Below, piece by piece: positions 25,003 through 31,980 of a DNA stretch of 35,609 bases. The stretch is from Parachlamydiaceae bacterium (GTDB lineage: Bacteria; Chlamydiota; Chlamydiia; Chlamydiales; Parachlamydiaceae). The notes under the pieces were generated by a model. The model was not told the DNA's origin. It saw only the letters and a list, made by a program, of their open reading frames with translations, and searched no databases. A program made the translations under genes and the position numbers. Each line of letters begins with the position of its first letter. The stretch's first letter is position 1. The stretch lies in contig JASBUW010000152.1 of NCBI GenBank assembly GCA_030147755.1, positions 1 to 35,609 of the forward strand, given 5' to 3'.

Positions 25003-25716
25003 TTAAGTTTTTAAAGATGGTGAGTGAGAAATAGGTTGACGCACATCTAGACAAGCGAAAAGTGCGTGCATTTCTTGATCATTTGCACGTCCCACAACTG
25101 CTAATTGCCCTTGGCCTTCGGCTGTAGGACCCGGTAAGCGGATGCGATTGAGATGCGTGAGATTTAAACGGATCAACGCTGCTTCTGCCACCACCACACC
25201 ATCTGCTTCTCTGGTGTCTAATTTAGTTAAACGTTGTTCAATAGTGCCTCTTAAATCGCAGAAAGAAAGATCAGAGCGCAATTGATGAACAGCCTCTTCA
25301 CGGCGTATAGAAGAAGTCGCGATGCGCGCTCCAACAGGTAAACTTTGTAATGTGTCTGACGCACGTAGCACAAGGACATCGGCTGCATCTAATCCACGCG
25401 TTAAACAAAGAAGGCTCAATCCTTTTGTCAAAGGATCGGGTAAGTCTTTGGCGGAGTGAATGCCTAATCGACATCTTCCTTCTAATACACAATTATCAAT
25501 GTCTTTAGTAAAAAAATCTGTGCGGCCTAATGTGCGTAAAGATGTCGTTTGGTCGCGATCGCCTACAGTTGAGAGAATATGAATTTCAAATTGCACATGC
25601 GGGTGAAACTGTTGTAAAGCGCACAAAATTTCTTTCACTTGGGCTTGTGAAAGGGGCGAAGCGCGTGCTCCTACGGAAAGAATAAGAGAAGCTGTCGATT
25701 TATTTGAGCAGGGCAT
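25003..25716 (-). CDS. hemC: Porphobilinogen deaminase, lacking domain 3
   Basis: Makes hydroxymethylbilane from four porphobilinogens. AGGAGG 7 bases before the ATG at 25716 (inside the radA end) decides the start, giving 237 residues; a GTG at 25743 gives 9 more. Domain 1-2 motifs are intact: ARASPLSQAQ, DFFTKDID, LGIHSAKDLPD (catalytic Asp), ATSSIRREE, DLRGTIEQRL, GPTAEGQGQLAV. The usual C-terminal domain 3, with the cysteine that holds the dipyrromethane cofactor (E. coli C242 in GGCQVPIG), is absent; the protein stops after MHALFACLDVRQPISHSPS. From memory, Chlamydia HemC is also about 240 residues. It overlaps radA by 17 bp and is followed closely by hemD. Confidence 0.92.
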   Translation of the reverse strand: MPCSNKSTASLILSVGARASPLSQAQVKEILCALQQFHPHVQFEIHILSTVGDRDQTTSLRTLGRTDFFTKDIDNCVLEGRCRLGIHSAKDLPDPLTKGLSLLCLTRGLDAADVLVLRASDTLQSLPVGARIATSSIRREEAVHQLRSDLSFCDLRGTIEQRLTKLDTREADGVVVAEAALIRLNLTHLNRIRLPGPTAEGQGQLAVVGRANDQEMHALFACLDVRQPISHSPSLKT

Positions 25717-27070
25717 CGACTGCCTCCTCGACAAATTCGACACCTTGAATCCTGATTTTTTGGCGGATATCTGCTGAAATACCTTTAATATTGTGTTTAG
25801 GTATAATACAACGCTGAAAACCCATGTGAATGGCCTCTTTTAAGCGACTCTCTAATCGCGATACACTGCGTACTTCGCCTCCGAGTCCCACTTCACCCAC
25901 CACTGTGGTTTCCGGATCCAAAATGCAGTTGCGCATAGAAGAAGCCGAAGCCAATAATATCCCTAAGTCAATAGCGGGTTCTAGAATACGCAGTCCGCCT
26001 GCCACAGAGACGAAAACGTCGCATTTATGTAAATGATAGCCCATGCGCTTTTCAAGGACAGCGAGGAGTAAAGCCAAGCGATTTTGATCTAAACCTGTAC
26101 AACGACGCGAGGGTGTACTAAAGACGGTATCGGTGACCAGTGCTTGGACTTCTACTAGAATGGGACGTGAGCCTTCTAACGTGGGAATAATGACTGATCC
26201 GATCACTTCCTTGCGCCGTTCTTCCAGAAAGATTTCAGAGGGATTAGGAACTTCCACTAAACCCGCTTCTTTCATTTGAAAAACAGCTATTTCATCTGTG
26301 GGGCCAAAGCGATTCTTGATCACGCGAATCATGCGATAGTGATGTTGTTTATCGCCTTCAAAGTACAATACTGTATCGACCAAGTGCTCAAGGACACGAG
26401 GACCGGCAATTTCGCCTGATTTGGTGACATGTCCAATTAAAAAAGTGGCGATGCCTCTGCCTTTGGCCAAGTGCATAAATTCGGTTGTGGTTTCGCGGAC
26501 TTGCGACACTGAGCCGGGAGCTGAAGTGATTTCGCTTTTATACACAATCTGAATCGAGTCTACAATGAGGATATCCGGATTAATTTGATCGATGTGATTT
26601 TTAATAAGAGTGAAATTCGTTTCGCATAATAAAAGTAAATTGTCGGTTTGAATGCCTAAGCGATGGGCGCGCATAGAAGTTTGTTCGACTGATTCTTCTC
26701 CGCAAACATATAGAACAATTAATCCTTGTTTGGCTAAGGCATGCGAAAGTTGAAGCAAAAGAGTAGATTTACCAATACCGGGATCGCCGCCCACTAACGT
26801 TAAGGAACCGGGAACGATTCCACCGCCAATGAGCCGATCGCATTCGTGGATGTGGGTCAAAATACGGGGTGTTTCATGCAATTTGACTTCATTTAACTTC
26901 ACGGGACGGCTGGCTTGGGTGGCCTGGGCCTCAAACCTTCTGGGAAGAGAAGACATTTCAATTTCTTCCTGAAAGGTATTCCATTGGTTACAAGAAGGAC
27001 ATTGCCCTAACCATTTGAATTGTTTTTGTCCGCATTCGGAGCAATACCAAACGCTTTTTTGTTTGGCCAT
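25700..27070 (-). CDS. radA: DNA repair protein RadA (Sms)
   Basis: A RecA-like ATPase that helps extend and process recombination intermediates. The 456 residues show a C4 zinc finger (C10, C13, C24, C27), Walker A GGDPGIGKST (94-103), Walker B ILIVDSIQ (about 167-174), the RadA-specific KNRFG motif (252-256) and a C-terminal Lon-protease-like domain (VFVSVAGGLRILEPAIDLGIL). All key residues are present. An AAGG Shine-Dalgarno precedes the ATG. It is the head of a radA-hemC-hemD run with overlaps, separated from rnc by a GGAC palindrome that may end rnc transcripts. Confidence 0.97.
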   Translation of the reverse strand: MAKQKSVWYCSECGQKQFKWLGQCPSCNQWNTFQEEIEMSSLPRRFEAQATQASRPVKLNEVKLHETPRILTHIHECDRLIGGGIVPGSLTLVGGDPGIGKSTLLLQLSHALAKQGLIVLYVCGEESVEQTSMRAHRLGIQTDNLLLLCETNFTLIKNHIDQINPDILIVDSIQIVYKSEITSAPGSVSQVRETTTEFMHLAKGRGIATFLIGHVTKSGEIAGPRVLEHLVDTVLYFEGDKQHHYRMIRVIKNRFGPTDEIAVFQMKEAGLVEVPNPSEIFLEERRKEVIGSVIIPTLEGSRPILVEVQALVTDTVFSTPSRRCTGLDQNRLALLLAVLEKRMGYHLHKCDVFVSVAGGLRILEPAIDLGILLASASSMRNCILDPETTVVGEVGLGGEVRSVSRLESRLKEAIHMGFQRCIIPKHNIKGISADIRQKIRIQGVEFVEEAVDALLK

Positions 27071-27098
27071 AAAAGAACCTTTTATTCTTAATTATTTA

Positions 27099-27228
27099 TA
27101 TTACAAAAAAAGACAAACGACACTAAGGACGCTAAGGACCTTAAGGACAAAGTGGACAAAAGGACTTTTTGATCTTTTGTCCACTTTGTCCTTAAGGTCC
27201 TTAGTGTCGTTTGTCTTTTTTTGTAATA
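27099..27228. repeat. Palindrome of 9-bp GGAC units, copy 3, arms unequal by one unit
   Basis: The sequence from TATTACAAAAAAAGAC to its mirror GTCTTTTTTTGTAATA is palindromic throughout, except that the left arm has an extra 9 bases (GGACGCTAA). That is exactly one repeat unit more than the right arm. It lies between rnc (3' end) and radA (5' end); read on the minus strand the outer arm ends in a T-run. Confidence 0.95.
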
Positions 27229-27244
27229 GTTATTTCAACATGAT

Positions 27245-27976
27245 TCAGGTCAAAGATTTTAAGACTAATTCCGGCAGGTTAAAATGGGCAATCGCGTTAG
27301 CTGCCGCAGCTTGTTGTGCTTCTTTTTTAGAAGCGCCTGTTCCTCGTCCTAACTCTTGTTGATTGATAAGCACAGAAATTTCAAAAGTTTTGCTATGATC
27401 AGGACCCGATTCATGTAAAACGTGATAGATAGGTGTTTGCTGATATTTTTTCTGACAATAATCTTGCAAAAGGGCTTTCCAATTATGCAAAGGGGTTTTT
27501 AAGATGGAATCGATGTATGGCATAAAATTTTGAAATAAAAACTTTCTAGCTGCTTCTATTCCTCCATCCAAGTAAATGGCTCCTATAATCGCTTCAAATA
27601 AATCTGCTAAAATAGATTCTCTTCCACGTCCATCATTCATACGTTCGCCTTTACCCAATAAAATATAAGACGCAATGCCTAAGCTTTGCATATATTTCAC
27701 ACAAGAACTTGCTTCTACTAAACGTGAGCGTAAGTAAGAGAGTTCGCCTTCAGGCATGGAGGGGAGGAAGCGATACAAATGATCAGAAACAAGCATGCCT
27801 AACACGGCATCTCCTAAAAATTCAAGACGCTCGTTATGCTGTGTAATGGCGCGATTTTCATTAATAAAAGAGCGGTGAACAAAAGCAAGAGTTAAAAGTG
27901 AACGATCTTGGAAACAATAACCTAACTTGGTTTCGATCGTGGAGATATGCTGTAATAAGTTTTCTATCTGGCTCAT
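27245..27976 (-). CDS. rnc: Ribonuclease III
   Basis: Double-strand-specific endonuclease for rRNA and mRNA processing. The ATG at 27976 (MSQIENLLQ) gives 243 residues; a TTG 7 codons upstream is less likely. The signature NERLEFLGDAVLGMLVSDHL holds the catalytic Glu/Asp, with DLFEAIIGAIYLDGG as the second acidic site. The C-terminal double-stranded RNA-binding domain starts near NWKALLQDYCQKK and ends with GTGASKKEAQQAAAANAI. No Shine-Dalgarno is visible. The many long hairpins in this window would be obvious substrates, which is inference only. Confidence 0.97.
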   Translation of the reverse strand: MSQIENLLQHISTIETKLGYCFQDRSLLTLAFVHRSFINENRAITQHNERLEFLGDAVLGMLVSDHLYRFLPSMPEGELSYLRSRLVEASSCVKYMQSLGIASYILLGKGERMNDGRGRESILADLFEAIIGAIYLDGGIEAARKFLFQNFMPYIDSILKTPLHNWKALLQDYCQKKYQQTPIYHVLHESGPDHSKTFEISVLINQQELGRGTGASKKEAQQAAAANAIAHFNLPELVLKSLT

Positions 27977-28053
27977 GCAAAGTATTGTAGGCAACAAAGC
28001 TTTTTTATGCTAGTCTTATTTGTTCAAATTTAACACTATTAATGTCCTAATTA

Positions 28054-28788
28054 ATGCGCTTTAAAATGAAATTTGCAATTGTAAAAGAACACCGTGATTT
28101 TTTCCAAAAGAATGGATGGATTGAATTTGAAAATTTTCTTTCCCCAGATGAATTAACACAAGCTAATGAAGCGCTTGATCAAGCTTTAGCTGAGCGCTTG
28201 CACACGTCTGTTGAAAAATTACGTCAATTTTCATCGGATCAACAGTACTTGCAAAGCCGCGATTTATGGCGCTTAAACGCCTTCTTGCGTAAGTTGGCTA
28301 CGCAGCCACGCTTTGCAGAGATTGCATCGGAATTGATTGAAAAAAAACCTTTACGTCTAGGCTATGATCAATTATTGCCTGCTCGTTATCCAACCAACAA
28401 GTTATTAGAGCCTACACATTCTATTTACACCCATTTTCTTGAGCAAACAGCAGAACTAGCTACGATCAGTTGCGTGCAAGAAGTATTGGGAGGCGTCATG
28501 ATTGCTTTAGGAGGTAAAAAGGAAGATTCCGCAGGCCACGAAATAGAAGGGGTATCTGTCTATCCTCTTCAACCTGGCAATGTGATCTATTTTCAGCCGC
28601 ATTTACCCATCAATTGGCAAAATTTGTATGCTTATCCGGGGCAACGCTTTTATTTCATTGTGTATACATCAGTAGTCGCACACTATCATTTGCAGCCACA
28701 AGATCCTCATACACATACTTTGAAGCATTTGGGTTATGTGTTTAATGATAAATTGAATGACCGGCTGCATCCTATCGTGTATCGTTGA
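28054..28788 (+). CDS. Phytanoyl-CoA dioxygenase-like protein, CT296-like, probably catalytically altered
   Basis: The 244-residue protein has the sequence pattern of 2-oxoglutarate/Fe(II) oxygenases: a FFQKNGWIEFENFLSPDEL start, RDLWRLNAFLRKLATQPRFAEI, KPLRLGYDQLLPARY, and a late strand GQRFYFIVYTS where the 2-oxoglutarate-binding Arg normally sits. A clear HxD iron motif is not visible where it should follow YDQ. Chlamydia encodes CT296 at this place beside rnc, structurally of this fold but without iron ligands. I infer it is the equivalent. Starts at 28054 or 28066 are both possible; no Shine-Dalgarno. It is divergent from rnc and directly upstream of lplA. Confidence 0.7.
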   Translation: MRFKMKFAIVKEHRDFFQKNGWIEFENFLSPDELTQANEALDQALAERLHTSVEKLRQFSSDQQYLQSRDLWRLNAFLRKLATQPRFAEIASELIEKKPLRLGYDQLLPARYPTNKLLEPTHSIYTHFLEQTAELATISCVQEVLGGVMIALGGKKEDSAGHEIEGVSVYPLQPGNVIYFQPHLPINWQNLYAYPGQRFYFIVYTSVVAHYHLQPQDPHTHTLKHLGYVFNDKLNDRLHPIVYR

Positions 28789-28790
28789 AG

Positions 28791-29513
28791 ATGGAGTGGC
28801 AAATCATTGAATCAGGTTGCCTACCACCTGCTGACATCATGGCTAAAGATGCGGCCTTGTTAGCAAATTTAGATGCACAGCCTATTCTGCATTTCTATGA
28901 ATGGAAAGGCTCTTGTTTAACGTATGGCTATTTTACGGATCCTAGTCGTTATCTGCATCTCGATCAACTTTCTCGTTATCAATTGCACACCGCACGGCGC
29001 CCGACAGGGGGAGGCATCATTTTTCACCTGACCGATTGGGCATTTTCTCTATTAATTCCCGCTCATCATCCGTGTGTTTCGGTGAATACCTTAGAGAATT
29101 ACGCTTTTATTAATCGGCAAGTGGCGGAAGTGGTAGCTGTTTTTATGGCGAAACAAGTTTTTCCGGAGCTTTTAGCTCAAGAGCCGGCTTGCATGCAGAA
29201 AGATTGTCATGCCTTTTGCATGGCGAAACCCACACAATACGATTTAGTCGTAGAAGGGAAAAAAGTGGGGGGTGCCGCCCAACGCCGTACACGTCAAGGA
29301 CTATTGCATCAAGCAAGTTTGTCACTGTTGTTTCCGCCTCTTGATTTATTGCAAGCAGTGCTTAGAAATGCAGAAGAGGTTTTACCTGCGATGCAAGCTA
29401 ATACCTGTTGTTTATTGCCGGCAGATACAGCTTCACAAGAGTTACAAGCCGCTCGTCAAACCCTCAAACATTTATTAGCGCAAAGCTTTAAATTAAAGCA
29501 TTTGGAGGTATAA
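28791..29513 (+). CDS. lplA: Lipoate--protein ligase A family protein
   Basis: Attaches lipoate (or octanoate) to the E2 and GcvH lipoyl domains. The 240-residue protein carries the family motifs RRPTGGGIIFH (69-79) and KKVGGAAQRRTRQGLLHQ with the catalytic Lys near residue 164. The ATG at 28791, two bases after the preceding stop, is preferred to the overlapping TTG at 28785. Its 3' end overlaps the convergent 130-aa gene by 26 bp. From memory, Chlamydia carries an lplA paralogue near clpC; here it lies with rnc instead. Confidence 0.9.
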   Translation: MEWQIIESGCLPPADIMAKDAALLANLDAQPILHFYEWKGSCLTYGYFTDPSRYLHLDQLSRYQLHTARRPTGGGIIFHLTDWAFSLLIPAHHPCVSVNTLENYAFINRQVAEVVAVFMAKQVFPELLAQEPACMQKDCHAFCMAKPTQYDLVVEGKKVGGAAQRRTRQGLLHQASLSLLFPPLDLLQAVLRNAEEVLPAMQANTCCLLPADTASQELQAARQTLKHLLAQSFKLKHLEV

Positions 29514-29880
29514 GTGCTAAGTTGTTCATGGCAAATACTATACGTGCACTTTGTTCGTCTGCAATTAATCTGGAGCAAAAGGGATTGAATACAAAATCTA
29601 CTACAGACCACACAACGCAAAACAGACTGCTTGTTAACCAAGAAAAAGAATGTGAAAGAAAAGTAGAAGACAAAGGAAGCAAAACAAGAGATAACGCTAC
29701 GAAAGATAAAGCTACAGCCGATTCCACTAGTGCGATCACCGAAATTAAACCATAGCCCACTTGCCCGCCGATATTGAGTGCGGCGCCTCCTGACTGATTT
29801 CGATATAAAGTGTTGCCAAGCATTAATCCAGCTGAAATGCTATTAATGTCTATATTAAATTGATTAAATTGAATTGCCAT
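29488..29880 (-). CDS. Small bilobed-hydrophobic membrane protein (Inc-like candidate)
   Basis: 130 residues. Two hydrophobic blocks lie at about 41-71 (VGYGLISVIALVESAVALSF, then VALSLVLLPL) and 80-98 (SWLTSSLFCVVWSVVDFVF), with a short polar turn between them. The N-terminus is polar with no cleavable signal. Closely paired hydrophobic lobes are the hallmark of chlamydial inclusion-membrane proteins, so a type III-secreted Inc is plausible but not proven. An AAGGAG Shine-Dalgarno 8 bases before the ATG shows it is a real gene. It overlaps the lplA end by 26 bp in convergent orientation. Confidence 0.55.
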   Translation of the reverse strand: MAIQFNQFNIDINSISAGLMLGNTLYRNQSGGAALNIGGQVGYGLISVIALVESAVALSFVALSLVLLPLSSTFLSHSFSWLTSSLFCVVWSVVDFVFNPFCSRLIADEQSARIVFAMNNLALIPPNALI

Positions 29881-29945
29881 ATAATTAACTCCTTATTTTA
29901 ATAAGGAAATTATAATGATTGTTAATGAATTAAAAGTCAATAATT

Positions 29946-30014
29946 AAATAATGGACTTAATGGACAATAGGGACCTGATGGACAAGATGGACATAAAGTG
30001 ATTGTCCATTATTT
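29946..30014. repeat. Degenerate GGAC-type palindrome, copy 4
   Basis: Only the outer ends pair: AAATAATGGAC (29946-29956) with GTCCATTATTT (30004-30014). The 47-nt middle keeps one arm of 9-bp GGAC units (CTTAATGGAC, AATAGGGAC, CTGATGGAC, AAGATGGAC) with no opposite arm. It overlaps the last codons of the PsiE-like gene. Confidence 0.75.
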
Positions 30015-30488
30015 TTGCGCTCCATTGTCCGGAACAGCACTCGTATAAGTCGTGCGTGCAATAAACCAATAAGCAAAGCCGAGTGCTAAGATAAGCGCGC
30101 TCATGCCAGCCATATGCCAGACATCCACTAAATCATAATCAAGAATAATCACTTTTCGTGCAATGGCCATTAAGGCAGTCGCCATCACCAGTTTTAAGTG
30201 GCTGACTCCTTTTTTGAGGTATAAGATAATATTGACAAAGATCTCAATCGCAATCAAAACCACTAGGAAAACGCCAAAAATGCTTAAAATTTCATCAATA
30301 TCTGTGATAAGAAAAAACGATTCTTGTGATTTCTGATAAATAATAAAAATGACATCCAAAACGGTCCAAATCACCATGAATGTCATGAGGATTGCTAATA
30401 AATTGACACTCCACAAAATAATTTTTTGTAAAAAATTGACAAGCGGGCTATTGACATTCAAAGGAAAAGTCGTGTCATCTTCTTTCAT
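30009..30488 (-). CDS. PsiE-like four-helix membrane protein
   Basis: 159 residues with four membrane segments (WSVNLLAILMTFMVIWTVLD; DEILSIFGVFLVVLIAIEIF; LKLVMATALMAIARKVIIL; MAGMSALILALGFAYWFIA). The middle pattern FGVFLVVLIAIEIFVNI and ATALMAIARKVIILD matches the PsiE family of phosphate-starvation-inducible inner-membrane proteins, whose biochemical role is unknown. Its stop lies inside the degenerate GGAC repeat. The start is set by length; the Shine-Dalgarno is weak. It may share a message with the kinase-like gene upstream, 62 bp away. Confidence 0.75.
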   Translation of the reverse strand: MKEDDTTFPLNVNSPLVNFLQKIILWSVNLLAILMTFMVIWTVLDVIFIIYQKSQESFFLITDIDEILSIFGVFLVVLIAIEIFVNIILYLKKGVSHLKLVMATALMAIARKVIILDYDLVDVWHMAGMSALILALGFAYWFIARTTYTSAVPDNGAQK

Positions 30489-30550
30489 GATTATCTCAAC
30501 TTAAAGAGAAAATCTTTTTATACACAAACAGATTAAAGAAGCAAATATAT

Positions 30551-31780
30551 TTATTCTTCATCCAGCTCATAATCAATAAGAGGGATATGAAGAAGAGGGG
30601 CTTGAGGGAGAAAATAAGAAAATATACGTTCACTAATCGATGTAATGAGATTTGCCACGGAATTCAACACAGATTTTGTGAAAGAAAACTTTGAAATTTT
30701 TTCTTTAAGACGATGCCAATAACGCTCAGCAATAATTTCCTGGCTTATTTGATTAATCTCTTGATTAAAGATGCGTTGCATTTTTTCAATACTGTTCGGA
30801 TTTATTTGCATAAAATTGAAAGAATCATAAATGCTAGATTGCAATTTCTTTAATCCTAGAAGGGGATAAAAGCCTGCATCATATTCCTCAAATATTTTTG
30901 CCACATTTTCTTCAGAGGCTTCAGACACAGCTCCAATGGGTTCACCATCAAATAAAACGAGTGTATCCGTCTCATCATCTAAAAATCTCATATTATCAAT
31001 ATGCATATCGGTTAAATGAGTGTGCTTAATAAACAGGCAAATTTGATGAACAATTACCTTTAAGCGCTCAGGCCTCGTTTCCGCTAGCATAGCAAAATAT
31101 TTCAAACTCTCACTCTGATTCAAAAGATTCTCTTCTTTAGAAAAAACAACGTAGCGGCAATGGCGAGGTAATTGAGGGTCAGGATGAGGTAAACGATACA
31201 GATACTCTTTGCAAGCTTTTAAATGATTTAAGTGTAGTTTTTTAATCCATTGGCGTCCTCTTTTTAACATCACCACACGCAGAGGATTGATAAAACCATT
31301 AAATGCGCGTATGCCTATTTCACCTCCTTTTTTTACTTTCTGTTGCAAATTAGGAGGTAACATCCAAGAGGGAAAGTGATGAGAGGGTGCCGATACTTTT
31401 TTAATAAGCCAATTATTTTTATTTTGATCTTTATAAGAATGATAATTTTTTTTGATCAACCACCCTGGAATATCGGTATGCTTTAAAATAATTCCGACTT
31501 CAGGTTTAGATTTTAATTGTTTAAATCCAATCTGTTTTAACACTTCTTCATCAGAGTTCTTAAATTCAAGTTTTTGTAAAACAGCTTCTACCGAAACATC
31601 ACCTACTTTATTTGCAAAAATACTCTGAATCGTCTGTTCTAAATCAGGATAACGTTTGATCAAAGAATAACGCTCAAAATCATGTTCTAGATCTGCAACT
31701 TTTGGTTGGTTGTAGATGTGACTTGAATTTGAGTAGAGAGCATTGAAATATATTTTTATATTTTGATATAAAGATAACAT
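30551..31780 (-). CDS. Kinase-like fold protein (APH/ABC1-like catalytic motifs), candidate effector
   Basis: 409 residues, no close family recognised. The centre carries the motifs of aminoglycoside-kinase-like folds: LTDMHIDNMRFL with D258, H260 and N263 (the DxHxxN catalytic loop), then VLFDGEPIGA with D278 and E280 (the metal-binding DxE). Upstream strands such as VGIILKHTDIPGWLIKK could supply the nucleotide-binding Lys. A hydrophobic segment lies near the C-terminus (VLNSVANLITSISERIFSYF). I infer a small-molecule or protein kinase; a bacterial effector is possible in this setting. The ATG has no clear Shine-Dalgarno, and the start could be slightly downstream. Confidence 0.55.
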   Translation of the reverse strand: MLSLYQNIKIYFNALYSNSSHIYNQPKVADLEHDFERYSLIKRYPDLEQTIQSIFANKVGDVSVEAVLQKLEFKNSDEEVLKQIGFKQLKSKPEVGIILKHTDIPGWLIKKNYHSYKDQNKNNWLIKKVSAPSHHFPSWMLPPNLQQKVKKGGEIGIRAFNGFINPLRVVMLKRGRQWIKKLHLNHLKACKEYLYRLPHPDPQLPRHCRYVVFSKEENLLNQSESLKYFAMLAETRPERLKVIVHQICLFIKHTHLTDMHIDNMRFLDDETDTLVLFDGEPIGAVSEASEENVAKIFEEYDAGFYPLLGLKKLQSSIYDSFNFMQINPNSIEKMQRIFNQEINQISQEIIAERYWHRLKEKISKFSFTKSVLNSVANLITSISERIFSYFLPQAPLLHIPLIDYELDEE

Positions 31781-31980
31781 TTTAATATTTAATTAATTGA
31801 CTACGCTAAAGACTACTATTTTATAAATTTTAAATCAAATTTTAATCGTGATTTCCTATTATTTTTGGTGAATGCAGCTTCATTTTCATTTTTCCTTCCG
31901 TATAAGAATAAGATTTTGTAGGAAAGAGAGTTTTTGATAAGATTATGCCTCATTAGTTTAACTTTGGAGATTTGCTATCC

